A DNA stretch of 64,000 nt from Kitasatospora sp. GP82 (GTDB taxonomy: Bacteria; Actinomycetota; Actinomycetes; Streptomycetales; Streptomycetaceae): assembly GCF_029892105.1 (NCBI RefSeq), contig NZ_JARZAJ010000003.1, positions 186,001-250,000 on the forward strand, read 5' to 3'. Both the position numbers and the translations under genes were made by a program. Below, piece after piece: positions 41,612-49,893 of this stretch. Position 1 is the first letter of the stretch; each line of letters begins with the position of its first letter. A model generated the notes under the pieces. That model searched no databases. It saw only the letters and a list, made by a program, of their open reading frames with translations, and was not told the DNA's origin.

Positions 41612-43966
41612 ATGACCTCGACCAGTCCCATCCCTCCGACCGACGAACCGTGGCCCGAGGCTGCGAACCACCCGCCGCCGGAGCCGTCGGCGAGCGTCAG
41701 GGTCGAACCGCTCTTCCCGCCGGTCGAGCTGCCGCCGGTCGGCCCCAAGGGCCCGGCCTCCTGGGCCGGGCGGCTGCGGTCCCTCCCGGCCCGGGCCTGG
41801 CGGGGCCGCCCCGACGACCCGAGCTGGGCCAGGCCCGCGCTGCTCGCCCTGCTGGCGGCGACCGCCGTGCTCTACCTGTGGAACATCTCGGTCTCCGGCT
41901 GGGCCAACTCCTTCTACTCGGCCGCCGTGCAGGCGGGTACGCAGAGCTGGAAGGCGTTCTTCTACGGCTCCTCGGACGCGGCGAACTTCATCACCGTGGA
42001 CAAGCCCCCGATGTTCCTGTGGCCGATGGAGCTCTCGGCCCGCATCTTCGGACTCGGCTCCTGGAGCCTGCTCGCCCCGCAGGCCCTGATGGCGGTGGCC
42101 ACGGTCGCCACGGTGTACGCGACGGTGCGCCGCCGCTTCTCCGTGCTGGGCGGGCTGGTCGCGGGCGCGGCGATGGCGCTCACCCCGGTCGCCGCGCTGA
42201 TGTTCCGCTTCAACAACCCGGACGCGCTGCTGGTGCTGCTGCTCACGCTCGCCGCGTACGGGCTGGTGCGGGCCACCGAGACCGCGAGCTCGCGGTGGAT
42301 GGTGTTCGTCGGCGTGATGTTCGGCTTCGCCTTCCTGTCCAAGACGCTGGCGGCCTTCCTGATCCTGCCCGCCTTCGCGGTGATCCACCTGGTGGTGGCG
42401 CCGACCGGGCTGTGGCGGCGGGTGCGCCAAGTACTGCTCGGTGGACTGGCGTTGGTGGTCTCCGCCGGCTGGTGGGTGGCAATCGTGGAACTGACCCCGG
42501 CCTCGTCCCGGCCGTACATCGGCGGCTCCCAGGACAACAGCTTCCTCTCCGTCGCCCTCGGCTACAACGGCCTCGGCCGGCTGACCGGTGACGAGACCGG
42601 CAGCGTCGGCGGCGCTGGCGGCGGCGGCCGGTCCGGCGGCGGGGGCGCCACCGGCCACTGGGGCAGCACCGGTATCACCCGGCTGTTCGGCAGCGACATC
42701 GGCGGCCAGATCGCCTGGCTGATCCCGGCGGCACTGATCCTGCTGCTGGTCGGCCTCTGGGCGACCCGGCGCTACCCGCGCACCGACAGCGCGCGGACGG
42801 CCTTCCTGGTCTGGGGCAGCTGGCTGGTCTGCACCGGAGTGGTCTTCAGCTACATGTCCGGCATCTTCCACCAGTACTACACGGTTGCCCTCTCCCCCGC
42901 CGTCGCCGCCCTGGTCGGCATGGGTGCGGACGGGCTGTGGCGGGCCCGTGGGCGGCTGCCGTACGCGGCACTGCTGGCCGGGGTCGTGGCGGTCACGGCG
43001 GTCTGGTCGTACGTCCTGCTGGGCCGTAGTTCCTCGTTCGTGCCGTGGCTGCGCTGGGCCGTGCTGGCCGGCGGTCTGGCGGTCGCCGCCGCGCTGCTGC
43101 TGGCGGGCCGACTGACCGGGCGGGTGGCGGCGGTCGTCGGACTGGCCGGGCTGGCCGCCGCGTTCGGCGGACCGACGGCGTACGCGCTGGACACCGTCTC
43201 GACGGCGCACACCGGTTCGATCGTCACGGCCGGCCCCCGGGTGGCCGGCGGCAACGGGTTCGGCCGGGGCGGCTTCCCCGGCGGCGCCTTCCCCGGTGGG
43301 CAGCGGGGCGGCCGCTCGGGCGGTCAGAACGGCGGCTTCCAGGGCGGCAGTCGGGGCGCTCTCCCCGGTGGCGGGTTCCCCGGCGGGATGCAGGGCCTGC
43401 CGCCCGGCGGCTTCGGCGGCCAGAACGGCCAGAACGGCCAGGGCGGCGCGGGCTCCTGGCGCGACGCCGGGCGGGGCGGCTTCCCCGGCGGCATGGGCGG
43501 CGGCGGCATGGGCGGTCTGCTCAACGGCGCCAAGGTGAGCAGCGAGCTCGCCGCCATGCTCAAGCAGAACGCCGGCTCGTACACCTGGGTCGCGGCCGCC
43601 GTCGGCTCGCAGAACCAGGCCAGTTACCAACTGGCCACCGGGGAACCGGTGATGGCGCTCGGCGGTTTCAACGGCACCGACCCCTCGCTGAGCCTGGCGG
43701 GCTTCCAGCAGTACGTGAAGGAAGGGAAGATCCACTACTTCATCGGCTCCGGCGAGGGCGGGGGCGGGGGGATGGGGATGGGCACAGGCTCGCGGTTCGG
43801 CTCCGGGACCGACTCTGCGGCGAACTCCGAGCGCAACGGCGGCTTCATGCGCGGCGGTTCGAACTCGGAGTCCGCGCAGATCGCAAGCTGGGTGGCCGCC
43901 CACTACACCGCCAAGACGGTCGGCGGCGCCACGGTCTACGACCTGACGGCACCGACCACCGGCTGA
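41612..43966 (+). CDS. GT39-type glycosyltransferase with Gly-rich insert
   Basis: A 784-residue membrane glycosyltransferase of the GT39/PMT-ArnT superfamily. The catalytic loop with the acidic residue is in AANFITVDKPPMFLWPMELSARIFG, and NNPDALLVLLLTLAAYGL marks the second membrane region; about twelve helices precede residue 540. A Pro/Gly-rich tail with FPGG repeats (about 545-640) and a soluble GIYFIGSGEG-type domain with a Gly cluster near 710-730 complete it. It probably uses polyprenyl-phosphate sugars on envelope acceptors. Start ATG 41612 lacks a close SD site; GAGGCG lies 21 bases upstream. Confidence 0.8.
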   Translation: MTSTSPIPPTDEPWPEAANHPPPEPSASVRVEPLFPPVELPPVGPKGPASWAGRLRSLPARAWRGRPDDPSWARPALLALLAATAVLYLWNISVSGWANSFYSAAVQAGTQSWKAFFYGSSDAANFITVDKPPMFLWPMELSARIFGLGSWSLLAPQALMAVATVATVYATVRRRFSVLGGLVAGAAMALTPVAALMFRFNNPDALLVLLLTLAAYGLVRATETASSRWMVFVGVMFGFAFLSKTLAAFLILPAFAVIHLVVAPTGLWRRVRQVLLGGLALVVSAGWWVAIVELTPASSRPYIGGSQDNSFLSVALGYNGLGRLTGDETGSVGGAGGGGRSGGGGATGHWGSTGITRLFGSDIGGQIAWLIPAALILLLVGLWATRRYPRTDSARTAFLVWGSWLVCTGVVFSYMSGIFHQYYTVALSPAVAALVGMGADGLWRARGRLPYAALLAGVVAVTAVWSYVLLGRSSSFVPWLRWAVLAGGLAVAAALLLAGRLTGRVAAVVGLAGLAAAFGGPTAYALDTVSTAHTGSIVTAGPRVAGGNGFGRGGFPGGAFPGGQRGGRSGGQNGGFQGGSRGALPGGGFPGGMQGLPPGGFGGQNGQNGQGGAGSWRDAGRGGFPGGMGGGGMGGLLNGAKVSSELAAMLKQNAGSYTWVAAAVGSQNQASYQLATGEPVMALGGFNGTDPSLSLAGFQQYVKEGKIHYFIGSGEGGGGGMGMGTGSRFGSGTDSAANSERNGGFMRGGSNSESAQIASWVAAHYTAKTVGGATVYDLTAPTTG

Positions 43967-43988
43967 TGCACGCCGGTTGATCGACCCT

Positions 43989-44017
43989 GGGCCCACCGGA
44001 TCCGTTCCGGTGGGCCC
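43989..44017. terminator. perfect 12-bp hairpin between convergent genes
   Basis: GGGCCCACCGGA (43989-44000) pairs with TCCGGTGGGCCC (44006-44017) over a five-base loop, between the GT39 and arylamine N-acetyltransferase genes. Confidence 0.8.
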
Positions 44018-44057
44018 TCACGCCACTGCCTTTCTGCGGACATCAGCCAGGCGCTCT

Positions 44058-44891
44058 TCAGGGGCGCGACCCCAGCAGGTCGGTGTCGGCGGGCAGGACG
44101 ATGCCGAACTCCTGCTCCAGCGCTCGCAGCAGCTCCCTGTCGTCCGCCAACTGCCGCTCCTCGCAGCTGCCGTCGCCGTACGCCACGGTGAGTGTCCGGT
44201 CGCGCAGGGACAGCTGCCGTTCGGCGCCCTGGAGTTGGACGAAGAGGGAGTTCCGGAAGTGGGATCGGGGGTGGGTCGACACGTACCAGTTGGCCACCAC
44301 GAAGTCGTCCGGCGCGAAGGGTTCCAGGGTGAAGGCGTAGAGGTCCGACCACTCGCCGCGCGCGCCCGACTGGAGCACCCACAGGCCGTCGGTGCCCGGG
44401 AACGGCTCGCGGACGAGACGGATCCGCCAGCCTCCGCGCTCGAACTCCCGGTCCGCGAGCAGCGGCACGGCTTCCAGCAGCGAGATCGCGCCGAAGCCGA
44501 CGTCGGCCAGGTACGGCCCCGGCTCGCCCGGGACGTCCACGAGCAGCAGCATGTGCGTGCGCGGGCGCAGCGCGGCCCTGCCGACCCGGACCCTGGCGGC
44601 GAGGAGGGTGACACCGAAGCCGAGCGCCTCCAGTGCGCCGGCCAGCAGGGTGTTCTGCTCGTAGCAGTAGCCGCCGCGCGGGCTGTGCACCAACTTCGCC
44701 ACCACATCGGCCAGTTCGATGGAGGGCGTGGAGCCGAGCAGGGGCTCCGTGTTCTCGAACGGGATGGTCTGCGCGTGTGCCCGGTGCACCGAGCGCAGGG
44801 TCCTTGCACTCGGGCTGCGGTCCCCGGACCAGCCGATCCTGGCGAGATAGGCGTCGAGGTCGATTCGGTAGGGCACGGGAGGCTGAGACAT
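44058..44891 (-). CDS. arylamine N-acetyltransferase (NAT)
   Basis: A 277-residue arylamine N-acetyltransferase. The catalytic triad is visible: Cys76 in RGGYCYEQN, His113 in RTHMLLLVD and Asp130 in YLADVGFG. The N-terminal helical bundle and central barrel are of normal length. It transfers the acetyl group of acetyl-CoA to arylamines, arylhydroxylamines or hydrazides and may act in amide bond formation of a secondary metabolite, though no such cluster is here. Start MSQPPVPYRI at 44891. The ArsR gene lies 62 bp upstream of this start. Confidence 0.9.
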   Translation of the reverse strand: MSQPPVPYRIDLDAYLARIGWSGDRSPSARTLRSVHRAHAQTIPFENTEPLLGSTPSIELADVVAKLVHSPRGGYCYEQNTLLAGALEALGFGVTLLAARVRVGRAALRPRTHMLLLVDVPGEPGPYLADVGFGAISLLEAVPLLADREFERGGWRIRLVREPFPGTDGLWVLQSGARGEWSDLYAFTLEPFAPDDFVVANWYVSTHPRSHFRNSLFVQLQGAERQLSLRDRTLTVAYGDGSCEERQLADDRELLRALEQEFGIVLPADTDLLGSRP

Positions 44892-44953
44892 GGCTCCGAC
44901 CGTATGCGACCGGCCATACCCGCTCCAGCTCGCCCCCGTGAGGCGACCGCCCG

Positions 44954-45295
44954 TCAGGCCCCGGTTGCGATCGGGCCCGCTGCGGCCAGGACAGCGTCGA
45001 GGAGGCCGGGGAAGCGCGCCTGAAGCTCCTCCCGGCGCAGTGCCGTCAGCCGCCGGTTGGCCTCCTCGCGCTGCTGGACGACCCCGGCCTCGCGGAGCAC
45101 TCGGAAGTGGTGGCTGAGGGTGGAGGGGGCGACGTCGACCGGGAAGGTGCCGCAGGCGCGCTCGGACTCGGCCCACAGGATCTGGACGATGGTCATCCGG
45201 GTCGGGTCGGAGAGGGCGTGCAGCACGTCGAGCAGGTCGATCTCCTCGACCGCCGGGTGGTGCAGCGGAGCACGGCGCTGACTCGAACGCGGCAT
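44954..45295 (-). CDS. ArsR-family repressor
   Basis: A 113-residue winged-helix repressor. LHALSDPTRMTIVQILWAESERACGTFPVDVAPSTLSHHFRVLREAGVVQQREEANRRLTALRREELQARFPG is the ArsR fold. There is no metal-binding His-rich helix, so it probably senses something other than metal, or acts as a redox-linked regulator. AGGAGGT lies before ATG 45295. It is divergent from the quinone oxidoreductase gene across 109 bp holding two palindromes, so it probably represses that gene. This is the same arrangement as for many YeaM/QorR-like pairs. Confidence 0.85.
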   Translation of the reverse strand: MPRSSQRRAPLHHPAVEEIDLLDVLHALSDPTRMTIVQILWAESERACGTFPVDVAPSTLSHHFRVLREAGVVQQREEANRRLTALRREELQARFPGLLDAVLAAAGPIATGA

Positions 45296-45322
45296 GAGCA
45301 ACCTCCTGAACAGGGATGTTCG

Positions 45323-45375
45323 ACATTCATCGAATGTGAGTGATACTAATTTCGTCGTTCGTAGAACTTCGAAGT
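45323..45375. promoter_or_regulatory. two palindromes between arsR-type and oxidoreductase genes
   Basis: ACATTCATCGAATGT (45323-45337) is a perfect 6-3-6 inverted repeat, and ACTTCGAAGT (45366-45375) is a perfect 10-bp palindrome. They are candidate sites for the ArsR protein on the two divergent promoters. Confidence 0.55.
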
Positions 45376-45404
45376 ACATCGTACCCTCGGAAGGGGCTCC
45401 ACAG

Positions 45405-46397
45405 ATGCGTGCCTTGGTGATGACTGCGCCCGGAGGATCTGAGAACTCGGTGGTTGCCGAGGTCCCCGAGCCGACTCCGGGGCCGGGCGAGGTGGCGATC
45501 GACGTCGCCTACGCCGGTCTGAACTTCGTGGACGTGATGACCCGCCGGGGCGATGCCGGCTACGGCTCCGGCTGGCCGCACCGCCCCGGCCTTGAGATCT
45601 CGGGCACGGTCCGCGCGCTCGGCCCGGGTGTCGGCGCTCTGACGGTCGGAGACCGCGTGGTGGCGGTCCCCAAGGGCGCCGGGATGTCCGAAGTCGCCAT
45701 CGCCAATGCGGCGTCGACGGTCCCCGTGCCCGAGGGTGTGCCGCTGCTGGAGGCCGCCGCGACACCGCTGGGGCTGGCCACCTCACTGCTGCTGCTGACC
45801 GAGGCCGGGCGGTTCAACCCCGGCAACACCGTCCTGGTGCACTCGGCGAGCGGCGGAATCGGCAGCGCGGTCGCGCAGTTGGTGCCGCTGCTGGGCGGCG
45901 GTCGGCTGATCGGCACGGTCGGGCGGCCCGAGAAGGTCGCCGAGGCAGAGCGCGCGGGCTACCCCGTCGCCCTCCCCCGGGACGCCGGGCTGGCCGAGGC
46001 CGTCCGCACCGCCACCGACGGCCGGGGCGTCGATCTGATCCTCGACCCGCTCGGCACCACCGCACTGGCCCTCGATCTGGACCTGCTGGCGCCCGGTGGA
46101 CGCGTGGTCCTCTTCGGCAACGCCGGCGGCGCGGCGATCGAGGCCCTGCCGCCGACCTCGCGCCTGATCCGCGGCAACCTCACCATCAGCGGCTTCAGCC
46201 ACCGCGGCCTGGTCGCCGCCGCACCCGCCCGGGTGGCAGCCGCCACCAGCCGCGTCCTCGGCTTCATCGCCGACGGGCAACTGTCGCTGCCCCTCACCGA
46301 ACTGCCCGCCCTGGAGGACATCCCCACCGCCCACGACCTGCTCGCCGAGGGCCGCGGCACGGGAAAGTACGTCGCCCGGGTGGGCGGTTCCCGCTGA
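45405..46397 (+). CDS. zinc-independent quinone oxidoreductase-like MDR
   Basis: A 330-residue medium-chain dehydrogenase/reductase of the quinone oxidoreductase type. The N-terminal GroES-like domain ends at VPKGAGMSEVAIAN; the NADPH-binding Rossmann motif is VLVHSASGGIGSAVAQL; VDLILDPLG and GGRVVLFGNAGG follow, and GTGKYVARVG ends the fold. There are no zinc ligands. It should reduce quinones or enones with NADPH. GGAAGGGG precedes ATG 45405. Divergent from the ArsR gene, its likely regulator. Confidence 0.85.
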   Translation: MRALVMTAPGGSENSVVAEVPEPTPGPGEVAIDVAYAGLNFVDVMTRRGDAGYGSGWPHRPGLEISGTVRALGPGVGALTVGDRVVAVPKGAGMSEVAIANAASTVPVPEGVPLLEAAATPLGLATSLLLLTEAGRFNPGNTVLVHSASGGIGSAVAQLVPLLGGGRLIGTVGRPEKVAEAERAGYPVALPRDAGLAEAVRTATDGRGVDLILDPLGTTALALDLDLLAPGGRVVLFGNAGGAAIEALPPTSRLIRGNLTISGFSHRGLVAAAPARVAAATSRVLGFIADGQLSLPLTELPALEDIPTAHDLLAEGRGTGKYVARVGGSR

Positions 46398-46595
46398 GGG
46401 TGTCCGCCGGTAGGCAGCCCATCAGGACGGGGCATCCCAGGGGCACGCGCCCCTGGACAGTGCAACCGACTCCGGTGAGTGCCTACTGGCTGAGCCTCCA
46501 GGACCTGTCCGGCCGGTCCCTGGCAGGACGTCGGCCACTGTCTGGCGATCCGAAAACCGCGTGCCGGTGGCCGGGCGCTGCCGCACACTGATCCA

Positions 46596-46797
46596 GTGCC
46601 ACAGCTGACAGCGCCCGATGTCAGGCTCCAGCCCTCCTTCCTCGCCGCCATGGAGGAGTTCCGCGCCGCCGGCCACGGCGGGCCGCAGGACAACTCCACC
46701 GCGGGCCTGAGCCTGCACGAGTACGGCAGCACCTGGCAGGAGCCCGAGGTCTTCGCGGAGTTCGTCGACCGGCTTCGCACCACTGGGTACCGACCGC
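46596..46797 (+). pseudogene. N-terminal remnant of a GNAT acetyltransferase gene
   Basis: GTG 46596 begins MPQLTAPDVRLQPSFLAAMEEFRAAGHGGPQDNSTAGLSLHEYGSTWQEPEVFAEFVDRLR, which resembles the N-terminal segment of streptomycete GNAT proteins. After about residue 67 the reading frame becomes Pro/Arg-rich and the acetyl-CoA motifs are missing. The stretch to 46948 holds no other gene. Confidence 0.55.
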
Positions 46798-46948
46798 CAC
46801 CGGCTGAGCCGCAGCCGCACCGGACCTCACCCGGCCGTTACTGCCGCACCTCCCAGCGCCAGGGTTCGAGCCGCAGGCCGCCTTCGTGGCGGCGCGGGTG
46901 GCGGTGCTCATGCGGATGCCGCAGACGACCGCCGGGGGCCGATGCTCT

Positions 46949-47698
46949 TCAAGCACCGCACTGGCGCAGCATGGCCTTCTTGTCGTCCGGGGTCACCGGC
47001 AGCTGGTACTTGAGCGAGACCTGGGCGAAGCGCACGGCGTACGAGCAGCGCACGGTCTCGTTGGCGGGAAGCCAACTCGCGGGCCCCGAGTCGCCCTTGG
47101 AGGCGTTCTGCGAACCGTCGGCCGGGATCAGGTTGAGCGGGTCATTGGCTATCTGGGCACGCTTGGCCTTGTCCCACTTGGCGGCGCCCATCTGCCAGTC
47201 GTAGGAGAGCGGCATGACATGGTCTATCTGGATCTTCGTCGCCTGCTGCTTGCTCCACTGCACCTTCTTGCCGGTGTACGGGTCGTAGATGGTCATCGAG
47301 GTGACCACGCAGGCCGAACCGTCCTTGTGCTCGACGGACTTGCCGTCCCGGGCGAGCAGGTCGTCGCGGGTGCTGCAGTTGTTGTGGCCGAACGGGACGC
47401 CGTCCACGTTGTCCGTCCAGGCCGGTCCGAACTGGTCGCGGTCGTAGCCGGTCTTGGCACCGGCGGCGGCCGTCTTGACCTGGGCGATCAGATCACGGGC
47501 GGACTTGCGGTCCGCGTCCGAGGTGATCGGCGCCAGACCCGGCTTGGTGCCGTCGGGGTTCTGCAGGGGGTTGACGCCGAGCGCGGCGGGCTGCGCCGTG
47601 TCGTTGGACGGCTTGCTGCCGCCACTGCAGGCCGTCAGGGCCGGTGCGGCGGCGAGCAGCAGGGCTATGGCGGACAGGGCGGTACGGCGCGCACGCAC
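46949..47698 (-). CDS. secreted lipoprotein HNH endonuclease (DUF1524/GmrSD-C type)
   Basis: A 249-residue exported protein with a lipobox (ALTAC, after an alanine-rich signal), so probably membrane-anchored. The C-terminal HNH/DUF1524 domain shows IQIDHVMPLSYDWQMGAAKW and NDPLNLIPADGSQNASKGDSGPASWLP, which includes the His-Asn metal residues. This family is shared with the GmrSD restriction enzyme C-terminus; stand-alone secreted forms are common in Streptomyces and may digest external DNA. Start GTG 47698 has GGGGGAG upstream. Substrate not proven. Confidence 0.8.
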   Translation of the reverse strand: MRARRTALSAIALLLAAAPALTACSGGSKPSNDTAQPAALGVNPLQNPDGTKPGLAPITSDADRKSARDLIAQVKTAAAGAKTGYDRDQFGPAWTDNVDGVPFGHNNCSTRDDLLARDGKSVEHKDGSACVVTSMTIYDPYTGKKVQWSKQQATKIQIDHVMPLSYDWQMGAAKWDKAKRAQIANDPLNLIPADGSQNASKGDSGPASWLPANETVRCSYAVRFAQVSLKYQLPVTPDDKKAMLRQCGA

Positions 47699-47864
47699 GG
47701 AATTCTCCCCCGATGGAGTGACGTCTGACGGCGCACCAGCACAGCAGGGCCGTCATACCCGGTCAAGTCGCCACAGCGGGGAGCACGAAGACATGGCACG
47801 GGTCACACCGTGCTCCCCGCCGGGCCCCGGGCCGACCACATGCGCCGGATCGACCGCGCAGGGC

Positions 47865-48551
47865 CTACCGGGCGAGGCGGTCGAGCAACTCCTGGGCCCA
47901 GGACGGGTCGTAGTCGTCCAGCCGGGGCAGCCCGCCCTCGTTGGGGTCGCCGGTCCAGGTGAAGGTGGCACCGGGGTTGTGGGACTCGTACCCGTCGGAG
48001 GTGAACAGATGCGGGCTGCCCTGGATGTCGGGGCCCTGGGCGACATGCCACTGGGCGTACACCTCGGTACGCCCGGCGCCGTGCTCAAGTGCCTTGGCCA
48101 GCTCCTCGGCGTCGACGTGCTCGCACTTCTCGGCGAGGTCGAGGATCACCGAGTGGACGCTGATGCACTTGCTCTCGCCGTAGAAGGCGTGGCGCAGTGC
48201 GGCGTCCAGTTCGTCGCTGCCGCGCAGGCCGCCGACGGCCGGGTCCTTGGCGGCCTGGACGGCCTCCATCGCGGGCAGCATGGTGGACGGGTAGTCCGAC
48301 TCGACGCCGGACCAGACCCGCCAGCCCAGCTCGGGGCGGCGCGCGCCGATCACGATGACCTCGGGCTCGACGATGTACTTGGGGGTCGGCTGGCGGTTGA
48401 ACAGCTCCAGCGGGAAGGCCCGGTGGTCGATCAGCAGATCCTGGCCGCGCTCGGCGGCGGCCGCCCGCAGGGTGTGCAGGGCAAGGCTGGCCCAGGGGCA
48501 GCCGATGTCCGACCAGACCGTGACGTGGGCGGATTCGCCGACAGTGCTCAT
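47865..48551 (-). CDS. DsbA-family (FrnE-like) oxidoreductase
   Basis: A 228-residue thioredoxin-fold protein with an inserted helical domain. The N-terminal motif is VTVWSDIGCPWASLALHTLR; only the first cysteine of the usual CPxC is present (CPWA). The body (CISVHSVILDLAEKCEHVD, GSPHLFTSDGYESHNPG) matches the DsbA-FrnE or 2-hydroxychromene-2-carboxylate isomerase group. The loss of the second Cys argues against a dithiol oxidase, so an isomerase or glutathione-like transferase role is more likely. Start ATG 48551 has GAGGGG upstream. Substrate unknown. Confidence 0.8.
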   Translation of the reverse strand: MSTVGESAHVTVWSDIGCPWASLALHTLRAAAAERGQDLLIDHRAFPLELFNRQPTPKYIVEPEVIVIGARRPELGWRVWSGVESDYPSTMLPAMEAVQAAKDPAVGGLRGSDELDAALRHAFYGESKCISVHSVILDLAEKCEHVDAEELAKALEHGAGRTEVYAQWHVAQGPDIQGSPHLFTSDGYESHNPGATFTWTGDPNEGGLPRLDDYDPSWAQELLDRLAR

Positions 48552-48862
48552 GCTGTGTACCCCTCAGTCCGTTCGCCTCGACCGGTCCTCGGTCCGACCG
48601 GCGTCCGCCGGGGTCGGACGCCGCCGTGCCACCCTGCCCATGATGGTCAAGGCAGCGGTATCCCGCCATGCGGGCAGGGAACTTCGTCAGGTCACGGCGT
48701 CGCCACCGCTCAGCGAGCGGGCGGGCACAGGCAGTTGACCTGACGGACTGGAGCGCCTGCGGTTGCCGTCCCCCGGCCCTGGCCAGCAGGCTCTCCGGGG
48801 GCGTATTACCTCCTCCGCTCCTCGCGCCTTCCGAACTCTCCGACGCACCCTAGGGGACCGCG
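48552..48862. other. divergent intergenic region with one inverted repeat
   Basis: About 311 bp between the DsbA-type gene and the aquaporin gene. CGTCAGGTCA (48685-48694) and TGACCTGACG (48736-48745) form a perfect 10-bp inverted repeat 41 bp apart. No gene seen. Confidence 0.45.
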
Positions 48863-49651
48863 ATGTCTGCCGTCACCAACCAGAACCCCCACGTGGACAG
48901 GAACACGGGCGCAGCTCCGCCGCCGGCCGGGCCTCCGCCGCTGCGGGCCGTGCTGCGCCTCGGTCTCCTGGAGTTCCTGGCGGTCATCGGGAATCTCTTC
49001 CTGGTGATGACGCTGGCCCGGTGGATCTTCCATCCCTCCTCTCCGCTCGGCGCCCACCTCACCTCCCTGGACGCCAAGTTGGCGGCCATGGGCATCGGCG
49101 TCGGCCTCTACGTCACGGCGGCCTTCGCCATCTCCGTGCGCTACAACACCGCAGGCCAGCTCAATCCGTCGGTCACCGTCGGACTGTGGGCGATGCGGCT
49201 GCTGCCCGGCCGTCTCGTCCTGCCGTTCGTGGTCGCGCAGTTGGCCGGTTCGGTGGCCGGTGTGGCGCTGGGACGGCTGGTATGGGGCCCGAAGCTGGCG
49301 GAGGTCGGGTACGCCGGACTGGTGCGGGCACCGGGCTGGACCTGGGCACCGGTCTTCGCTCTCGAAGCCGCTTTCATGCTGGTCCTGATGCTGCTCGTGG
49401 TGGTCTCGCTGGTGAAGCCCCGGTTCGGCCCGTGGCTGCCGCCGCTGACCGGCGCCGGTGTCGCCGCCCAGATCATCTGGCTCAGCACCAAGTCGGGCGG
49501 CGGTGGCAACCCGGCCCGCCAGTTCGGCCCCGGCCTGTTCTCGGGCCGTACCGAACTGCTCTGGGTCTACCTGCTGGCCCCGGTCGTAGGCTCCCTCCTC
49601 GCGGGCGCCGTAGCCGCCCTGACCCGGCGCCCCGCACCACACCAGCGCTAG
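48863..49651 (+). CDS. aquaporin/MIP-family channel
   Basis: A 262-residue six-helix MIP protein. The two half-helix signatures are LNPSVTVG (an NPA variant, near residue 100) and GNPARQFGPGLF (intact NPA with the selectivity-filter Arg, near 215). Other membrane segments include LGLLEFLAVIGNLFLVMTLAR and LLWVYLLAPVVGSLLAGAVA. It should conduct water or a small neutral solute; the NPS variation and a shortened loop make substrate choice uncertain. AGGGGACCG lies before ATG 48863. It is followed by a long inverted-repeat element. Confidence 0.85.
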   Translation: MSAVTNQNPHVDRNTGAAPPPAGPPPLRAVLRLGLLEFLAVIGNLFLVMTLARWIFHPSSPLGAHLTSLDAKLAAMGIGVGLYVTAAFAISVRYNTAGQLNPSVTVGLWAMRLLPGRLVLPFVVAQLAGSVAGVALGRLVWGPKLAEVGYAGLVRAPGWTWAPVFALEAAFMLVLMLLVVVSLVKPRFGPWLPPLTGAGVAAQIIWLSTKSGGGGNPARQFGPGLFSGRTELLWVYLLAPVVGSLLAGAVAALTRRPAPHQR

Positions 49652-49669
49652 ACGCGCTACCAGTACCCG

Positions 49670-49859
49670 GGGGCGCGGGGCTCTGCTTGATCAACTGCGT
49701 GCGCGAAACCGGGAGGCACCGCCGCCGCACGGGCCTCCGGCGGGAAGCTGCACCGCCTCACTGAGAGGTCGCGAGGTGCAACTGACCCACCGGGTCCGGC
49801 TGATGGAAGTCTCCTTCCGGTTTCGCGCACGCAGTTGATCAAGCAGAGCCCCGCGCCCC
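49670..49859. repeat. 190-bp palindromic element with perfect 43-bp terminal inverted repeats
   Basis: The left arm 49670-49712 (begins GGGGCGCGGGGCTCTGCTTG) is the exact reverse complement of 49817-49859, with 104 bp between them. It carries no reading frame. The inner ends contain CGCGAAACCGG. The hairpin at 35456-35516 shares the outer 30 bp. It looks like a non-autonomous transposable (MITE-like) element or REP-type repeat. Confidence 0.75.
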
Positions 49860-49893
49860 TATGGGTTCACGTCAGCGCGCCGGAGGCGGAGCC

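Noticed and set aside
43250..43530. Gly-rich repeat stretch as a separate repeat element
   Set aside because: It lies in frame inside the GT39 gene and encodes its low-complexity tail.
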